Shown here: in pieces, positions 45,162 to 53,781 of the stretch | Layout: every line of letters starts with the position of its first letter | Position numbering within the stretch: position 1 is the first letter of the stretch | From: Kitasatospora indigofera | GTDB lineage: Bacteria; Actinomycetota; Actinomycetes; Streptomycetales; Streptomycetaceae | Assembly (NCBI RefSeq): GCF_014655955.1 | Contig: NZ_BNBO01000011.1 | Span: 111,967 to 175,966, forward strand | Direction: 5' to 3' | Length of the DNA stretch: 64,000 nt | The notes under the pieces: model-generated | The model's input: the letters and a program-made list of their open reading frames with translations, nothing else | Told to the model about the DNA's origin: nothing | Database searches by the model: none | Translations under genes and position numbers: made by a program

Positions 45162-45458
45162 TCACTCCATTTCGAGGACGCGGGCGTGCAGCACCTGACG
45201 CTGCTGCAGGGCCGCCCGGACGGCCCGGTGCAGCCCGTCCTCCAGGTAGAGGTCGCCGTGCCACTTCACGACGTGGGCGAAGAGGTCCCCGTAGAAGGTG
45301 GAGTCCTCCGCCAGGAGGGTTTCGAGGTCCAACTGCCCCTTGGTGGTCACCAGCTGGTCCAGTCGCACCGGGCGTGGGGCGACGTCCGCCCACTGGCGGG
45401 TGCTGGTCCGGCCGTGATCCGGGTACGGCCGCCCATTGCCGATGCGCTTGAAGATCAC
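45162..45458 (-). CDS. Small ParB/sulfiredoxin-like protein (often annotated VapB-type)
   Basis: A 98-residue protein. RPVRLDQLVTTKGQLDLETLLA followed by DSTFYGDLFAHVVKW and LEDGLHRAVRAALQQRQ resembles a ParB/Srx N-terminal fold, whose hallmark is a DGxHR-type motif (here DGLHR). In annotation pipelines the family is, as I recall, called a VapB antitoxin, but no toxin gene is adjacent. It is divergent from the HerA-like ATPase gene, 208 bp away. Possible NTP- or DNA-binding; catalytic residues are unproven. Confidence 0.7.
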   Translation of the reverse strand: MIFKRIGNGRPYPDHGRTSTRQWADVAPRPVRLDQLVTTKGQLDLETLLAEDSTFYGDLFAHVVKWHGDLYLEDGLHRAVRAALQQRQVLHARVLEME

Positions 45459-45666
45459 ACGGAAAGCCTACCGTTTGGGTGGCGGCCGGCGCAGCAGACG
45501 CGGCCCGGCAAGACTGCGTGAACATGGCCGACCTGCGTCGATGCCCGGAACCGCGGGCGAAATGTTCCCTGGTGAAGTGGCCTGTCGTTCAGGCCCGGCG
45601 GGCGATTGCGGATGTTTCATGGGAAATGTCGCGATCGTTGCCCAGCCTGCCCAGGAGCGTGCCCGG

Positions 45667-47301
45667 ATGACCACCGACCAGAAGCCGGGCCCGGCGGGCG
45701 AGGACGGATCCGGCGGGCCGGCGGCCGGCCGGGACGCCGGGCTGCCGGACGCCGTCCGGGAGATCGCCGCGGGCTACGCCTTCACCGGTCCGGCCCTGGA
45801 CCTCGGCGCCGCCCTGCTCGACGGCACGGCCTACCCGGCCGCGCCGGTCCGGATCCCGCTCCCGGTGCTCAACCGGCACGGGCTGGTCGCCGGGGCGACC
45901 GGCACCGGCAAGACCAAGACCCTGCAGCTGATCGCCGAGCAGCTCTCGGCCCAGGGCGTCCCGGTGTTCCTCGCCGACATCAAGGGCGACGTTTCCGGCA
46001 TCGCGGCGCCCGGCACCCCCGGCGCCCGGATCACCGGCCGGGCCGCCGACGTGGGCCAGGACTGGACCCCGCGCGGCTGTCCGGCCGAGTTCTACGCGCT
46101 CGGCGGGCAGGGCACCGGCATCCCCGTCCGAGCCACCGTCACCAGCTTCGGCCCGCTGCTGCTCGCCAAGGTGCTCGACCTGAACGAGACCCAGGAGGCC
46201 TCGCTCGGCCTGGTCTTCCACTACGCCGACAAGCAGGGCCTGGAGCTGTACGACCTCAAGGACCTCACCGCCGTCATCACCTTCCTCACCTCGCCCGAGG
46301 GCAAGGAGGAGCTGAAGGGCATCGGCGGCCTCTCGGCGGCCACGGCCGGTGTCGTCCTGCGCTCCCTCACCGTGCTCGACAACGAGGGCGCGGGGGCGTT
46401 CTTCGGCGAGCCCGAGTTCGACACCGCCGACCTGCTGCGCGTCGGCCCGGACGGGGAGGGGACGGTCTCCGTGCTGGAGCTGCCGGCCGTGCAGGACCGG
46501 CCGAGGCTCTTCTCCACCTTCCTGATGTGGCTGCTGGCCGACCTCTACCAGGAGCTGCCGGAGGTCGGCGACCTGGAGCGGCCCAAGCTGGTCTTCTTCT
46601 TCGACGAGGCGCACCTGCTCTTCAAGGGCGCCTCCAAGGCCTTCCTGGAGGCGATCACCCAGACCGTCCGGCTGATCAGGTCGAAGGGGATCGGGATCTT
46701 CTTCGTCACCCAGTCGCCGAAGGACGTGCCGGGCGAGGTGCTGGCCCAGCTGGGCAACCGGGTGCAGCACGCGCTGCGGGCCTTCACCCCGGACGACGCC
46801 AAGGCGCTGAAGGCGACGGTCTCGACCTTCCCCCGGTCCTCCTACGACCTCGCCGAGGTGCTGACCTCGCTCGGCACCGGGGAGGCCGTGGTGACGGTGC
46901 TCTCCGAGACGGGCGCGCCGACGCCGGTCGCGGCGACCCGGCTGCGCGCGCCGCGCTCGCTGATGGGCCCGCTCGGGGAGCCGGCCCTGCGGGCCGCGGT
47001 GGACGCGTCCCCGCTGGGCGCGCGGTACCGGGACGCGATCGACCGGGAGTCGGCGTACGAGAAGCTCGCGGCCCGTGCGGCCCGGCCCGCGCCGGCGGAC
47101 GCACCGGCGCCGGCCGGGCCCGCGCCGACGCCGGAGCCGGAGCGGGCCGGGAAGGCGGAGCGGGCCGGGAAGGACGAGGGCGGTCTGCTCGGCTCGCTGC
47201 TGGCCAACCCCGCGCTGAAGTCCTTCGCCCGCTCGGCGGGGACGCAGCTCGGCCGGGAGATCAGCCGCAGCCTGTTCGGGACGTCCCGGCGCCGGCGGTA
47301 G
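45667..47301 (+). CDS. HerA-like ATPase (DUF853 family)
   Basis: A 544-residue P-loop ATPase of the HerA/FtsK clade (DUF853). Walker A is VAGATGTGKTKTLQLIAEQL (about 78-95), Walker B LVFFFDEAHLLF (about 310), with an arginine-finger-like FVTQSPKDVPGEVLAQLGNR and a C-terminal helical lid. HerA relatives are hexameric DNA translocases that work with NurA-type nucleases in archaea and in some defence systems. No nuclease gene is next to it here. The tail (about 470-544) is Ala/Pro/Lys-rich. ATG 45667 has AGGAG upstream, loosely spaced. DUF853 proteins are widespread in actinobacteria and their role is unknown. Confidence 0.85.
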   Translation: MTTDQKPGPAGEDGSGGPAAGRDAGLPDAVREIAAGYAFTGPALDLGAALLDGTAYPAAPVRIPLPVLNRHGLVAGATGTGKTKTLQLIAEQLSAQGVPVFLADIKGDVSGIAAPGTPGARITGRAADVGQDWTPRGCPAEFYALGGQGTGIPVRATVTSFGPLLLAKVLDLNETQEASLGLVFHYADKQGLELYDLKDLTAVITFLTSPEGKEELKGIGGLSAATAGVVLRSLTVLDNEGAGAFFGEPEFDTADLLRVGPDGEGTVSVLELPAVQDRPRLFSTFLMWLLADLYQELPEVGDLERPKLVFFFDEAHLLFKGASKAFLEAITQTVRLIRSKGIGIFFVTQSPKDVPGEVLAQLGNRVQHALRAFTPDDAKALKATVSTFPRSSYDLAEVLTSLGTGEAVVTVLSETGAPTPVAATRLRAPRSLMGPLGEPALRAAVDASPLGARYRDAIDRESAYEKLAARAARPAPADAPAPAGPAPTPEPERAGKAERAGKDEGGLLGSLLANPALKSFARSAGTQLGREISRSLFGTSRRRR

Positions 47302-47320
47302 CGGGCCGGCCCGGCCCGGC

Positions 47321-47372
47321 CAGGTCAGGGGGCAGGTCAGGGCTGGGCAGGTCAGGGCCGGCAGGTCGGCGA
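47321..47372 (+). repeat. Irregular GCAGGTCAGGG repeats
   Basis: CAGGTCAGGG at 47321-47330, GCAGGTCAGGG at 47332-47342 and 47348-47357, and a decayed GCAGGTCGG at 47361. The spacing is irregular. They fill the gap between the convergent HerA-like and TIM-barrel genes. Confidence 0.6.
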
Positions 47373-47381
47373 GCCGGTCCG

Positions 47382-48548
47382 TCAGCCGGCCAGTGCGGCG
47401 CCGATCCGGTCCATCGAGGAGAGCCGCATCAGGCCGTAGTTGTAGAACTCGACCTCCGGCACGCCGAGCGAGCGCAGCACCTCGATCTTGGCTGCGAGGT
47501 TGGCCGGGCCGTCGCAGTCCGAGGCCATCGGGCGCAGGATCACCGCCATCGACTCCGGCCGGACGCCGTGCAGCGCGAACGCGGCGACCTTCTCGCGGAC
47601 GGCCTCCGGGGTCTTTGCGTAGCCGAGCGTCTCGATCTGGTGCGCGGCCTTCGCGAGGGCCGGCAGCTCGATGCCGGACAGCCACCCCGTGCCGGGGCCG
47701 CCGCCGTCCATGAAGGTCAGCCGCATGCCGTGCTGCTGCGCCGCCTCGGCCACGTCGGCGGCCAGCGAGGTGACGGTCGTCGCCGAGGCGTCCACGTACC
47801 CGGCGACCGCGCCGCCGGCCAGCTGGTCCAGCGGCGTCGGCTCGGCGGCGGCGGCCTCGTCGGTGAGGCGGCGGCGCAGTTCGGCCCGGACGGCGGTGCG
47901 GACCTCCTCGGCGGGGACGCCCGCGCGGACGGCGTTCGCCCGGCAGTGGTCGCAGAAGCAGATGCCGAGCAGGGCCTCGGCGAGCGGGCCGAGCTCCTCG
48001 AAGTAGCGCTCGTGGTGGTAGCCGTGCCGCAGGCCGTGGAAGTGCAGCGACTCGGCCCGGATCGCGTCGACGCCGTACCGGGCGAGTTCGGCCACCAGGG
48101 TGACGGCGTACTCGCGGACCTCCGGGTTGGCCGGGCACAGCTCGGTGAGGTGGCGGTCGCCGAAGGCGTTGGCGGGGGCGCAGTCCGGGTGCTGGAAGCC
48201 GAGCCGGTCGTTGTGGCAGAAGACCGTCCAGGCGTGCAGCTTGAGGCCGCGCCGGCGGGCCTCGTCGGCGGCCTCGGCGAAGGGGTCGCGGTCGCCGATC
48301 GCGGTGGACGGCGCCGGGGCGAGCCGGCGGCCGGCCCAGCGGGCCGGGTCCGGGCGGAAGTACGCGGCGCCCGGCTCCAGGTACCTGACCACCCGCCCGG
48401 GGTTGTGCGGGAAGACGTCGCGGGCCTCGTGGTAGACCGAGGCGAGGGTGACGCCGCCGACGCCGGCGCGGTCGGTCAGGTTGCCGAAGAACGTGTCGGC
48501 GCCCTCGTCGATCAGGTCGGTGGCGAAGGCGAGGACGGACGACTCCAC
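47382..48548 (-). CDS. TIM-barrel hydrolase-like protein of unknown function
   Basis: A 388-residue soluble protein that looks like a glycoside-hydrolase-type TIM barrel: strands DTFFGNLTDRAGVGGVTLAS, GLKLHAWTVFCHND, YGVDAIRAESLHFHG, GMRLTFMDGGGPGTGW and PESMAVILRPMASDCDG alternate with helices. A CFCDHCRANAV motif in the middle may bind zinc or mark a GHL-type putative hydrolase. I recognise no named family with certainty. No signal peptide, so it is probably cytosolic. It lies between the HerA-like and rhomboid genes. Confidence 0.7.
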   Translation of the reverse strand: MESSVLAFATDLIDEGADTFFGNLTDRAGVGGVTLASVYHEARDVFPHNPGRVVRYLEPGAAYFRPDPARWAGRRLAPAPSTAIGDRDPFAEAADEARRRGLKLHAWTVFCHNDRLGFQHPDCAPANAFGDRHLTELCPANPEVREYAVTLVAELARYGVDAIRAESLHFHGLRHGYHHERYFEELGPLAEALLGICFCDHCRANAVRAGVPAEEVRTAVRAELRRRLTDEAAAAEPTPLDQLAGGAVAGYVDASATTVTSLAADVAEAAQQHGMRLTFMDGGGPGTGWLSGIELPALAKAAHQIETLGYAKTPEAVREKVAAFALHGVRPESMAVILRPMASDCDGPANLAAKIEVLRSLGVPEVEFYNYGLMRLSSMDRIGAALAG

Positions 48549-48625
48549 GGCGCGGCTCCGGAGCAGGGGGTACAGGTGCTGCTCACGCTAGCCCGGCGCT
48601 CCGGATTGGTCTATACCTGGAGGGC

Positions 48626-49321
48626 TCAGATGCCGAGGTCGTCCAGCTCTTTCAGCAGGTCGGCGTGCGCGCTGCGGGCCGGCCCGGGCACCGAAGCGGT
48701 GGCGGCGGGCGCCTTCCTCCCGCTCCGGTCGCGGAAGATCCAGGCGCCCGCCAGGCCGCCGGCCAGGCCGCCCAGGTGGCCCAGCCAGCTCACGCCCGGG
48801 GTGCCCGGCAGGGCGGTGGTGAGGATGTAGGCGAAGGACGCCCCCATCACCACGCCGATCAGCGTGTCGACCAGGTTCCGGTCGAAGACCCCGCGCAGCA
48901 CGACGTAGCCGAAGTAGCCGAAGATCACCCCGCTGGCCCCGGCCGAGATGGTGTCCGCGCCCTGGAACAGCCAGACGGCCGCCCCGCTGGTCACCGTGAT
49001 CAGCACGGTCAGGCCGAGGAACTTGCGCACGCCCCGGTACGCGGCCAGGAACCCGAAGATGAACAACGGCCCCGAGTTGCCCTCCAGGTGGCTCCAGCTC
49101 ATGTGCAGGAACGGCGCCGCGAACACGTCCCCGAGCCGGCCCAGCTGCTGCGGGCGGATGCCGAAGTCCTGCGTCAGCCGGTAGTCGCCGGCCCAGTTGG
49201 CGACCTGGATCAGCCAGACGGCGGCCAGGGCGCCGATCATCACGAAGAAGGCCCGGCGCGCGTCCGCGATCATGCGGGCCGGGTCCAGGGCGGGAGTGCT
49301 GCTGCGGTCGTCCGAGGCCAT
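48626..49321 (-). CDS. Rhomboid-family intramembrane serine protease
   Basis: A 231-residue rhomboid. Six to seven transmembrane helices; a cytoplasmic start DDRSSTPALDPARM. The catalytic Ser is in TISAGASGVIFGYFGY (GxSG) and the His in GVSWLGHLGGLAGGLAGAW. The L1-like loop HMSWSHLEGNSGPLFIFG is typical. The soluble C-terminus AHADLLKELDDLGI ends the protein. It cleaves other membrane proteins; substrates are unknown. Confidence 0.9.
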   Translation of the reverse strand: MASDDRSSTPALDPARMIADARRAFFVMIGALAAVWLIQVANWAGDYRLTQDFGIRPQQLGRLGDVFAAPFLHMSWSHLEGNSGPLFIFGFLAAYRGVRKFLGLTVLITVTSGAAVWLFQGADTISAGASGVIFGYFGYVVLRGVFDRNLVDTLIGVVMGASFAYILTTALPGTPGVSWLGHLGGLAGGLAGAWIFRDRSGRKAPAATASVPGPARSAHADLLKELDDLGI

Positions 49322-49411
49322 GGGCAGACTCTAGGGCGAGCTGCTGCCCCGGCGGGAGGGGGAACCCTAAAGTGGGGACGCCCGGCCGCCCCCGTCGAAA
49401 GGTGACCCATC

Positions 49412-49930
49412 GTGAGCGCCCGTCCGCCGATTCCCTACGACTTCCTGCCGCAGGTGCCGTCCTTCGAACTGACCAGCAGTGACATCACCGACGGCGGTGT
49501 GCTGCCGAAGGAGTTCGCCCACGCCGGCGGCAACCTCTCGCCGCAGCTGGCCTGGTCCGGCGCGCCGGAGGGGACCCGCGGCTTCGCCGTCACCTGCTAC
49601 GACCCGGACGCTCCCACCGGCAGCGGCTGGTGGCACTGGCTGGCACTCGACCTGCCCGCCGGCACCACCGGACTGCCGCGCGGCGCGGGCTCCTCGGACG
49701 CGGACCTGCCCGGCAGTGCGTCCTTCCACGCCCGCAACGACTTCCCCGGCCACCGGTACGACGGCGCCGCCCCGCCGCCCGGCCCGGCCCACCGGTACCT
49801 CTTCGCCGTGCACGCGCTGGACGTCCCGGCGCTGGACGTCACCCGCGACACCCCGGCCGCCCAGATCGGCTTCCACCTCACCTTCCACACGCTGGCCCGC
49901 GCGGTGATCACCGCCGAGTACAGCGCCTGA
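49412..49930 (+). CDS. YbhB/YbcL-family PEBP (Raf-kinase-inhibitor-like) protein
   Basis: A 172-residue phosphatidylethanolamine-binding protein fold. Signature strands are LTSSDITDGGVLPKEFAHAG, NLSPQLAWSGAPEGTRGFAVTCYDPDAP (ligand-site DPDAP) and WWHWLALDLPAGT, with DFPGHRYDGAAPPPG and RYLFAVHALD later. The ligand pocket is present; its ligand in bacteria is unknown. The GTG start has GAAAGGTG upstream. It converges on the WYL regulator gene. Confidence 0.92.
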   Translation: MSARPPIPYDFLPQVPSFELTSSDITDGGVLPKEFAHAGGNLSPQLAWSGAPEGTRGFAVTCYDPDAPTGSGWWHWLALDLPAGTTGLPRGAGSSDADLPGSASFHARNDFPGHRYDGAAPPPGPAHRYLFAVHALDVPALDVTRDTPAAQIGFHLTFHTLARAVITAEYSA

Positions 49931-49972
49931 GGCGCCGCCGAGCAGCCGAACAGCCGAGCAGCTGAGCGGTGC

Positions 49973-50938
49973 TCAGCCGGGGCCGCCCGCCGTCGCGCGG
50001 GTGGCCCTGGCGCCGAGCGCGCGCAGGTGGCCGGCCAGCTCCGGCGGCTCGTGCACCTCGAACTCGCAGCCCAGCATGAGCAGCCGCATCGCCAGCCACT
50101 CCAGTGAGTCCTCCCGGCTCTGCAGCCGGCAGCTCCGTTCGTCCAGCGGCAGCACCTCGTCGGCACGGGGGAAGCGCCGCAGGACCTCCTCGGCCGGCGC
50201 GTGGACGGTCGCCACCGCCCGGAAGGACGGGGTGAGCCGGGAGAACTTGGCGGCCACGTACGCGGCGGCGTCCTCGGCGGGCAGCTCGCGGGGCGGGGTC
50301 CGCACCCCGGTCGCGAACGGCTCCGTGATCCGGTCCACCCGGAAGATCCGCCAGTCGTCCCGGCCGTTGTCGTAGGCCACCAGGTACCAGCGGCGCCCGG
50401 CCGGGACCAGCCGGTGCGGCTCCACCAGCCGCTTGCTCTCGGCGCCGTCGACGGCCCGGTAGCCGAAGCGCAGCCGCTCGCGGTTGGAGATGGCGGCGGC
50501 CAGCAGGGTGAGGTCCTCCGGGTCGACGGTCGGCCCGTCCCCCCTGAGCAGCGGGACGGTGGCCTCGTTCAGGGTGCTCACCCGGTGCCGCAGCCGGGAC
50601 GGCAGCACCTGGACCAGCTTGGCGAGCGCCCGTACCGACGCCTCCTCGATGCCGCCCACGGCGTGCCCGGCCGCCGCCCGCAGGCCGACGGCGATGGCCA
50701 CCGCCTCCTCGTCGTCCAGCAGCAGCGGCGGCATCGCGGTGCCCGCGACCAGCCGGTAGCCGCCGACCGCGCCCATCGTCGCCTGGACGGGGTAGCCGAG
50801 GTCGCGCAGCCGTTCGATGTCGCGCCGGATGGTGCGCGGGCTGACCTCCAGGCGCTCGGCCAGTTCGCTTCCGGGCCACTCGCGCGGGGTCTGCAGCAGG
50901 GAGAGCAGATTCAGCAGTCGTGCCGGGGTGTCCGTCAT
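49973..50938 (-). CDS. WYL-domain transcriptional regulator (YafY/DeoR-like HTH)
   Basis: A 321-residue regulator. HTH: LLNLLSLLQTPREW, ELAERLEVSPRTIRRDIERL (about 10-50). A WYL domain (about 135-215) has LRFGYR, VEPHRLVPAGRRWYLVAYD and WRIFRVDRI; the WYL-extension follows. WYL domains bind ligands or nucleic acids and often guard drug exporters. It is divergent from a DHA2 exporter, 93 bp away, and probably regulates it. Confidence 0.9.
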   Translation of the reverse strand: MTDTPARLLNLLSLLQTPREWPGSELAERLEVSPRTIRRDIERLRDLGYPVQATMGAVGGYRLVAGTAMPPLLLDDEEAVAIAVGLRAAAGHAVGGIEEASVRALAKLVQVLPSRLRHRVSTLNEATVPLLRGDGPTVDPEDLTLLAAAISNRERLRFGYRAVDGAESKRLVEPHRLVPAGRRWYLVAYDNGRDDWRIFRVDRITEPFATGVRTPPRELPAEDAAAYVAAKFSRLTPSFRAVATVHAPAEEVLRRFPRADEVLPLDERSCRLQSREDSLEWLAMRLLMLGCEFEVHEPPELAGHLRALGARATRATAGGPG

Positions 50939-51031
50939 GGCCGTCAGCATGCCGCAGAACGAGGACAGGATCCGGCCTACATCGCTTCTAGAGTCGGCGA
51001 CGTGCCCCGGACAGCCAAGGAAAGGCGTGCG

Positions 51032-52606
51032 ATGACCGCCGCAGCAGTACCCAGGACCGCCACCGGAACCGAACCCGACGGCGCGGCCGACCGCCGTCGC
51101 TGGATCGCCCTCGCCGTGGTGATGATGGCCTCCTTCATGGACCTGGTCGACGTCACCATCGTCAACATCGCCATCCCGAGCATCCAGCAGGACACCGGCG
51201 CCTCGTTCAGCGCCGTCCAGTGGGTCACCGGCGGGTACGCGCTGGCCTTCGCGATCGGCCTGATCACCGGCGGACGGCTCGGCGACATCTACGGCCGCAA
51301 GCGGCTCTTCCTGCTGGGCATCGGCGGGTTCACCGTCGCCTCCGCGCTCTGCGGCCTGGCCACCGGCCCGGAGATGCTGGTCGCCACCCGCGTGCTGCAG
51401 GGCGCGACCGCCGCGCTGATGGTGCCCCAGGTGCTGTCGATCATCCACGCGACCTTCCCCGCGCACGAGCGCGGCAAGGTGTTCGGGATGTTCGGCGCCA
51501 TCGTCGGCCTCGGCGCGGTCTCCGGGCCGCTGATCGGCGCGCTGCTGACCCAGTGGGACCTCTTCGGCCTGCAGTGGCGGCCGATCTTCCTGATCAACCT
51601 GCCGGTCGGCGTCGCGGGCCTGCTGCTCGGCCGCCGGTACATCTCCGAGTCCCGCGCCGAGAAGGCGCTGCGCCTGGACCTGGCCGGGATGGCGCTGGCC
51701 AGCGTCGGCCTGCTGATGCTGATCTACCCCCTCACCCACGGCCGCGAGGCGGGCTGGCCGCTCTGGGGGCACCTCTCGATGGCGGGCAGCCTGCCGGTCT
51801 TCGCGCTGTTCGTCCGGTACGAGCAGGTCAAGACCCGCCGGGACGGCTCGCCCCTGGTCGAGCTGACGCTGTTCCGGGTGAAGAGCTTCGCCGCCGGCAT
51901 CGGCGTGCAGCTGACCTTCGGGATCGTCACCGGCATCTTCTTCCTGGTCTGGACGCTCTACATGCAGGTCGGGCTCGGCTGGAGCGCGCTGAAGGCGGGG
52001 ACGACCGGCATCCCGTTCTCGATCGCGGTCTCGGTGGCCGCCGGGATGTCGGTGCAGAAGCTCGTGCCGCGGTTCGGGCGCAAGGTGCTGCAGGCCGGCG
52101 CCCTGGTGATGGCGGCGGGCGTGCTGCTCTACATCTGGGAGGCCGACCGGTACGCGGGCGCCGTCGCGTCCTGGCAGATGGCGCTGCCGCTGGTGGTGAT
52201 GGGCGCCGGGATGGGCCTGATCGTCGCCCCGATCACCGAGGCGATCCTCTCCGAGGTGCCGCGCGAGCACGCCGGTTCGGCCTCCGGGCTGATCAACACC
52301 ACCGGCCAGCTCGGCATGGCGCTCGGGCTCGGCCTGGTCTCGGTGGCCTTCTTCGGCGTGATCGACGGGAACACGGCGCCGCAGGCGGTCGGGGCGGCGT
52401 TCACCGCCGGGTTCGTCCACGCGATGTGGTGGGTCGTCGGTGTGCTGCTGGCGGTCTTCGCGCTGATGTTCGCCCTGCCGAAGCACTCCGCCGGGCACGC
52501 CGCCGGGGACGCGGCGGACGGCATCGCCGGGGAGGCCGCCGACGGTCCGGCGACGGAGCCCGCCGCCGGGGTGCCCGCGAAGGGGGAGCCGGTCGCCGTC
52601 CTCTGA
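51032..52606 (+). CDS. MFS multidrug exporter, DHA2 (14-TM) family
   Basis: A 524-residue membrane protein with 14 predicted helices. Motif A is GGRLGDIYGRKRLFLLG (about 70-85) and motif C-like AIVGLGAVSGPLIGALL covers the fifth helix; MDLVDVTIVNIAIPSI is the family D1 motif. It should export hydrophobic drugs by proton antiport. The last 35 residues are an Ala/Gly/Asp tail. AAGGAAAGG precedes the ATG. Divergence from the WYL regulator suggests drug-induced control. Confidence 0.9.
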   Translation: MTAAAVPRTATGTEPDGAADRRRWIALAVVMMASFMDLVDVTIVNIAIPSIQQDTGASFSAVQWVTGGYALAFAIGLITGGRLGDIYGRKRLFLLGIGGFTVASALCGLATGPEMLVATRVLQGATAALMVPQVLSIIHATFPAHERGKVFGMFGAIVGLGAVSGPLIGALLTQWDLFGLQWRPIFLINLPVGVAGLLLGRRYISESRAEKALRLDLAGMALASVGLLMLIYPLTHGREAGWPLWGHLSMAGSLPVFALFVRYEQVKTRRDGSPLVELTLFRVKSFAAGIGVQLTFGIVTGIFFLVWTLYMQVGLGWSALKAGTTGIPFSIAVSVAAGMSVQKLVPRFGRKVLQAGALVMAAGVLLYIWEADRYAGAVASWQMALPLVVMGAGMGLIVAPITEAILSEVPREHAGSASGLINTTGQLGMALGLGLVSVAFFGVIDGNTAPQAVGAAFTAGFVHAMWWVVGVLLAVFALMFALPKHSAGHAAGDAADGIAGEAADGPATEPAAGVPAKGEPVAVL

Positions 52607-52621
52607 GCCGGAGCGTTCCCG

Positions 52622-52650
52622 AGGGGTCCCGGCCGCCGGCCGGGACCCCT
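52622..52650 (+). terminator. Terminator after the exporter
   Basis: Perfect 13-bp stem (52622-52634 with 52638-52650), GCC loop, 15 bp after the stop. Confidence 0.85.
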
Positions 52651-52722
52651 TCGCGTCGTAGGCCTGACGGGCGCACACTGGACGGGGGGCCAGGACCCGG
52701 GACGGCGAAGGCTGGTGGCCCC

Positions 52723-52956
52723 ATGGCACGGACGCGGACGGCCGGCGGCCGCCGGCCGGTGGACTCCTCGGCGCTGCGCTCGGTGGGCTACGACGCGGCG
52801 AGCCGGGTGCTGGAGATCGAGTTCGTCAGCGGCGCGGTGTACACCTACGCGGACGTCCCCCGGCGGGTGCACGAGGAGCTGGTGGACGCCCCGAGCCACG
52901 GCCGCTGCTTCGGCCGGACGGTCAGGGGCCGCTACCCGTACCGCAGGATCCGCTGA
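52723..52956 (+). CDS. KTSC-domain protein
   Basis: A 77-residue protein with the KTSC fold: SSALRSVGYDAASRVLEIEF, SGAVYTYADVPRRVHEELV, then SHGRCFGRTVRGRYPYRRI. KTSC domains are small and of unclear function, sometimes linked to nucleases or phage genes. ATG 52723 begins the protein after a Pro/Gly-rich upstream stretch. It lies close to the convergent zinc-ribbon gene. Confidence 0.82.
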   Translation: MARTRTAGGRRPVDSSALRSVGYDAASRVLEIEFVSGAVYTYADVPRRVHEELVDAPSHGRCFGRTVRGRYPYRRIR

Positions 52957-52998
52957 CGGAGCCTCGGCCGCGGGCGACGGCCCCGGGGGCGTCCGGTC

Positions 52999-53631
52999 TC
53001 AGGAGCACCAGAAGAGGATCCGGGTGCAGCTCGGCGAGGCCGTCGGGGAGGGCTGCGGCCGGGGCGTGGTCGGCGCGGGGGCGGGCGTGGTCGGCCCGGG
53101 TGCGGGCGTGGCGGGGGCCGTCCCCGGCGCGGTCGCGGGCCCGGGTGCGGCCGGCCCGGGCGAGGGCGCCGTGGCGGTGGCCGAGGGGGAGGCGGTGGCG
53201 CTCGGCCGGCCGCTCGGCGTACCCGTGGCGGGCTTCGCGCTGGTGGCCGCCGGGGCGGGCGCCGGCGCGGCGGTGGTGGCGGGCCCGCCGGCGGTGGGCG
53301 CCGGGGACGGCGCGGCGGGGGTGGCGGCCGGTGCGGCCACCGGCTCCTGGTCCGTACCGGCCAGGGCCACCGCGCCGAGGCCCGCCAGCACCAGGACGGC
53401 GGCGCCCAGCACCAGCGCGCCGCGCCGCCGTCGGGGCCGGCCACGGCCGCGCCGGTCGGCGCGGGCCCGGGGTGCCGGGGGCACGGCGGGCAGCAGCTCG
53501 GCCGGGGTCCCGGCCGCCGCCGGCCGGGCGGGCCCGGGCGGTGGGGCGGTGGCCGTCGCGGCGGCCGCACCGCACCCGGGGCAGGAGAGGGCGCCGTTGA
53601 GATGGCGTCGGCAGGATGCGCAGTAGTCCAT
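52999..53631 (-). CDS. Zinc-ribbon membrane protein with Ala/Pro/Thr-rich stalk
   Basis: A 210-residue protein. The N-terminal zinc ribbon is MDYCASCRRHLNGALSCPGCG (C-x2-C and C-x2-C). A basic linker precedes a single transmembrane helix (ALVLGAAVLVLAGLGAVALAG, about 90-110). The outside part is a long Ala/Pro/Thr/Ser stalk ending in a small Cys pair, SCTRILFWCS. It resembles a Streptomyces family I recall as SCO2400-like. ATG 53631 has GGAAAG upstream. Function unknown; could be a signal-linked membrane protein. Confidence 0.7.
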   Translation of the reverse strand: MDYCASCRRHLNGALSCPGCGAAAATATAPPPGPARPAAAGTPAELLPAVPPAPRARADRRGRGRPRRRRGALVLGAAVLVLAGLGAVALAGTDQEPVAAPAATPAAPSPAPTAGGPATTAAPAPAPAATSAKPATGTPSGRPSATASPSATATAPSPGPAAPGPATAPGTAPATPAPGPTTPAPAPTTPRPQPSPTASPSCTRILFWCS

Positions 53632-53781
53632 GTGATCTTTCCGTACGGGCGGAGGCGCGAGGACGCGCCGCCGGCACCGGAGGCCGCACACGCCGTTGGG
53701 CACGCACGCGGAGCCTAAGCAGCCCGCGCCGCCCACGAACAGACGTTCGTGTGAGGCTTCTGAAAAGATCGCATGGACACC

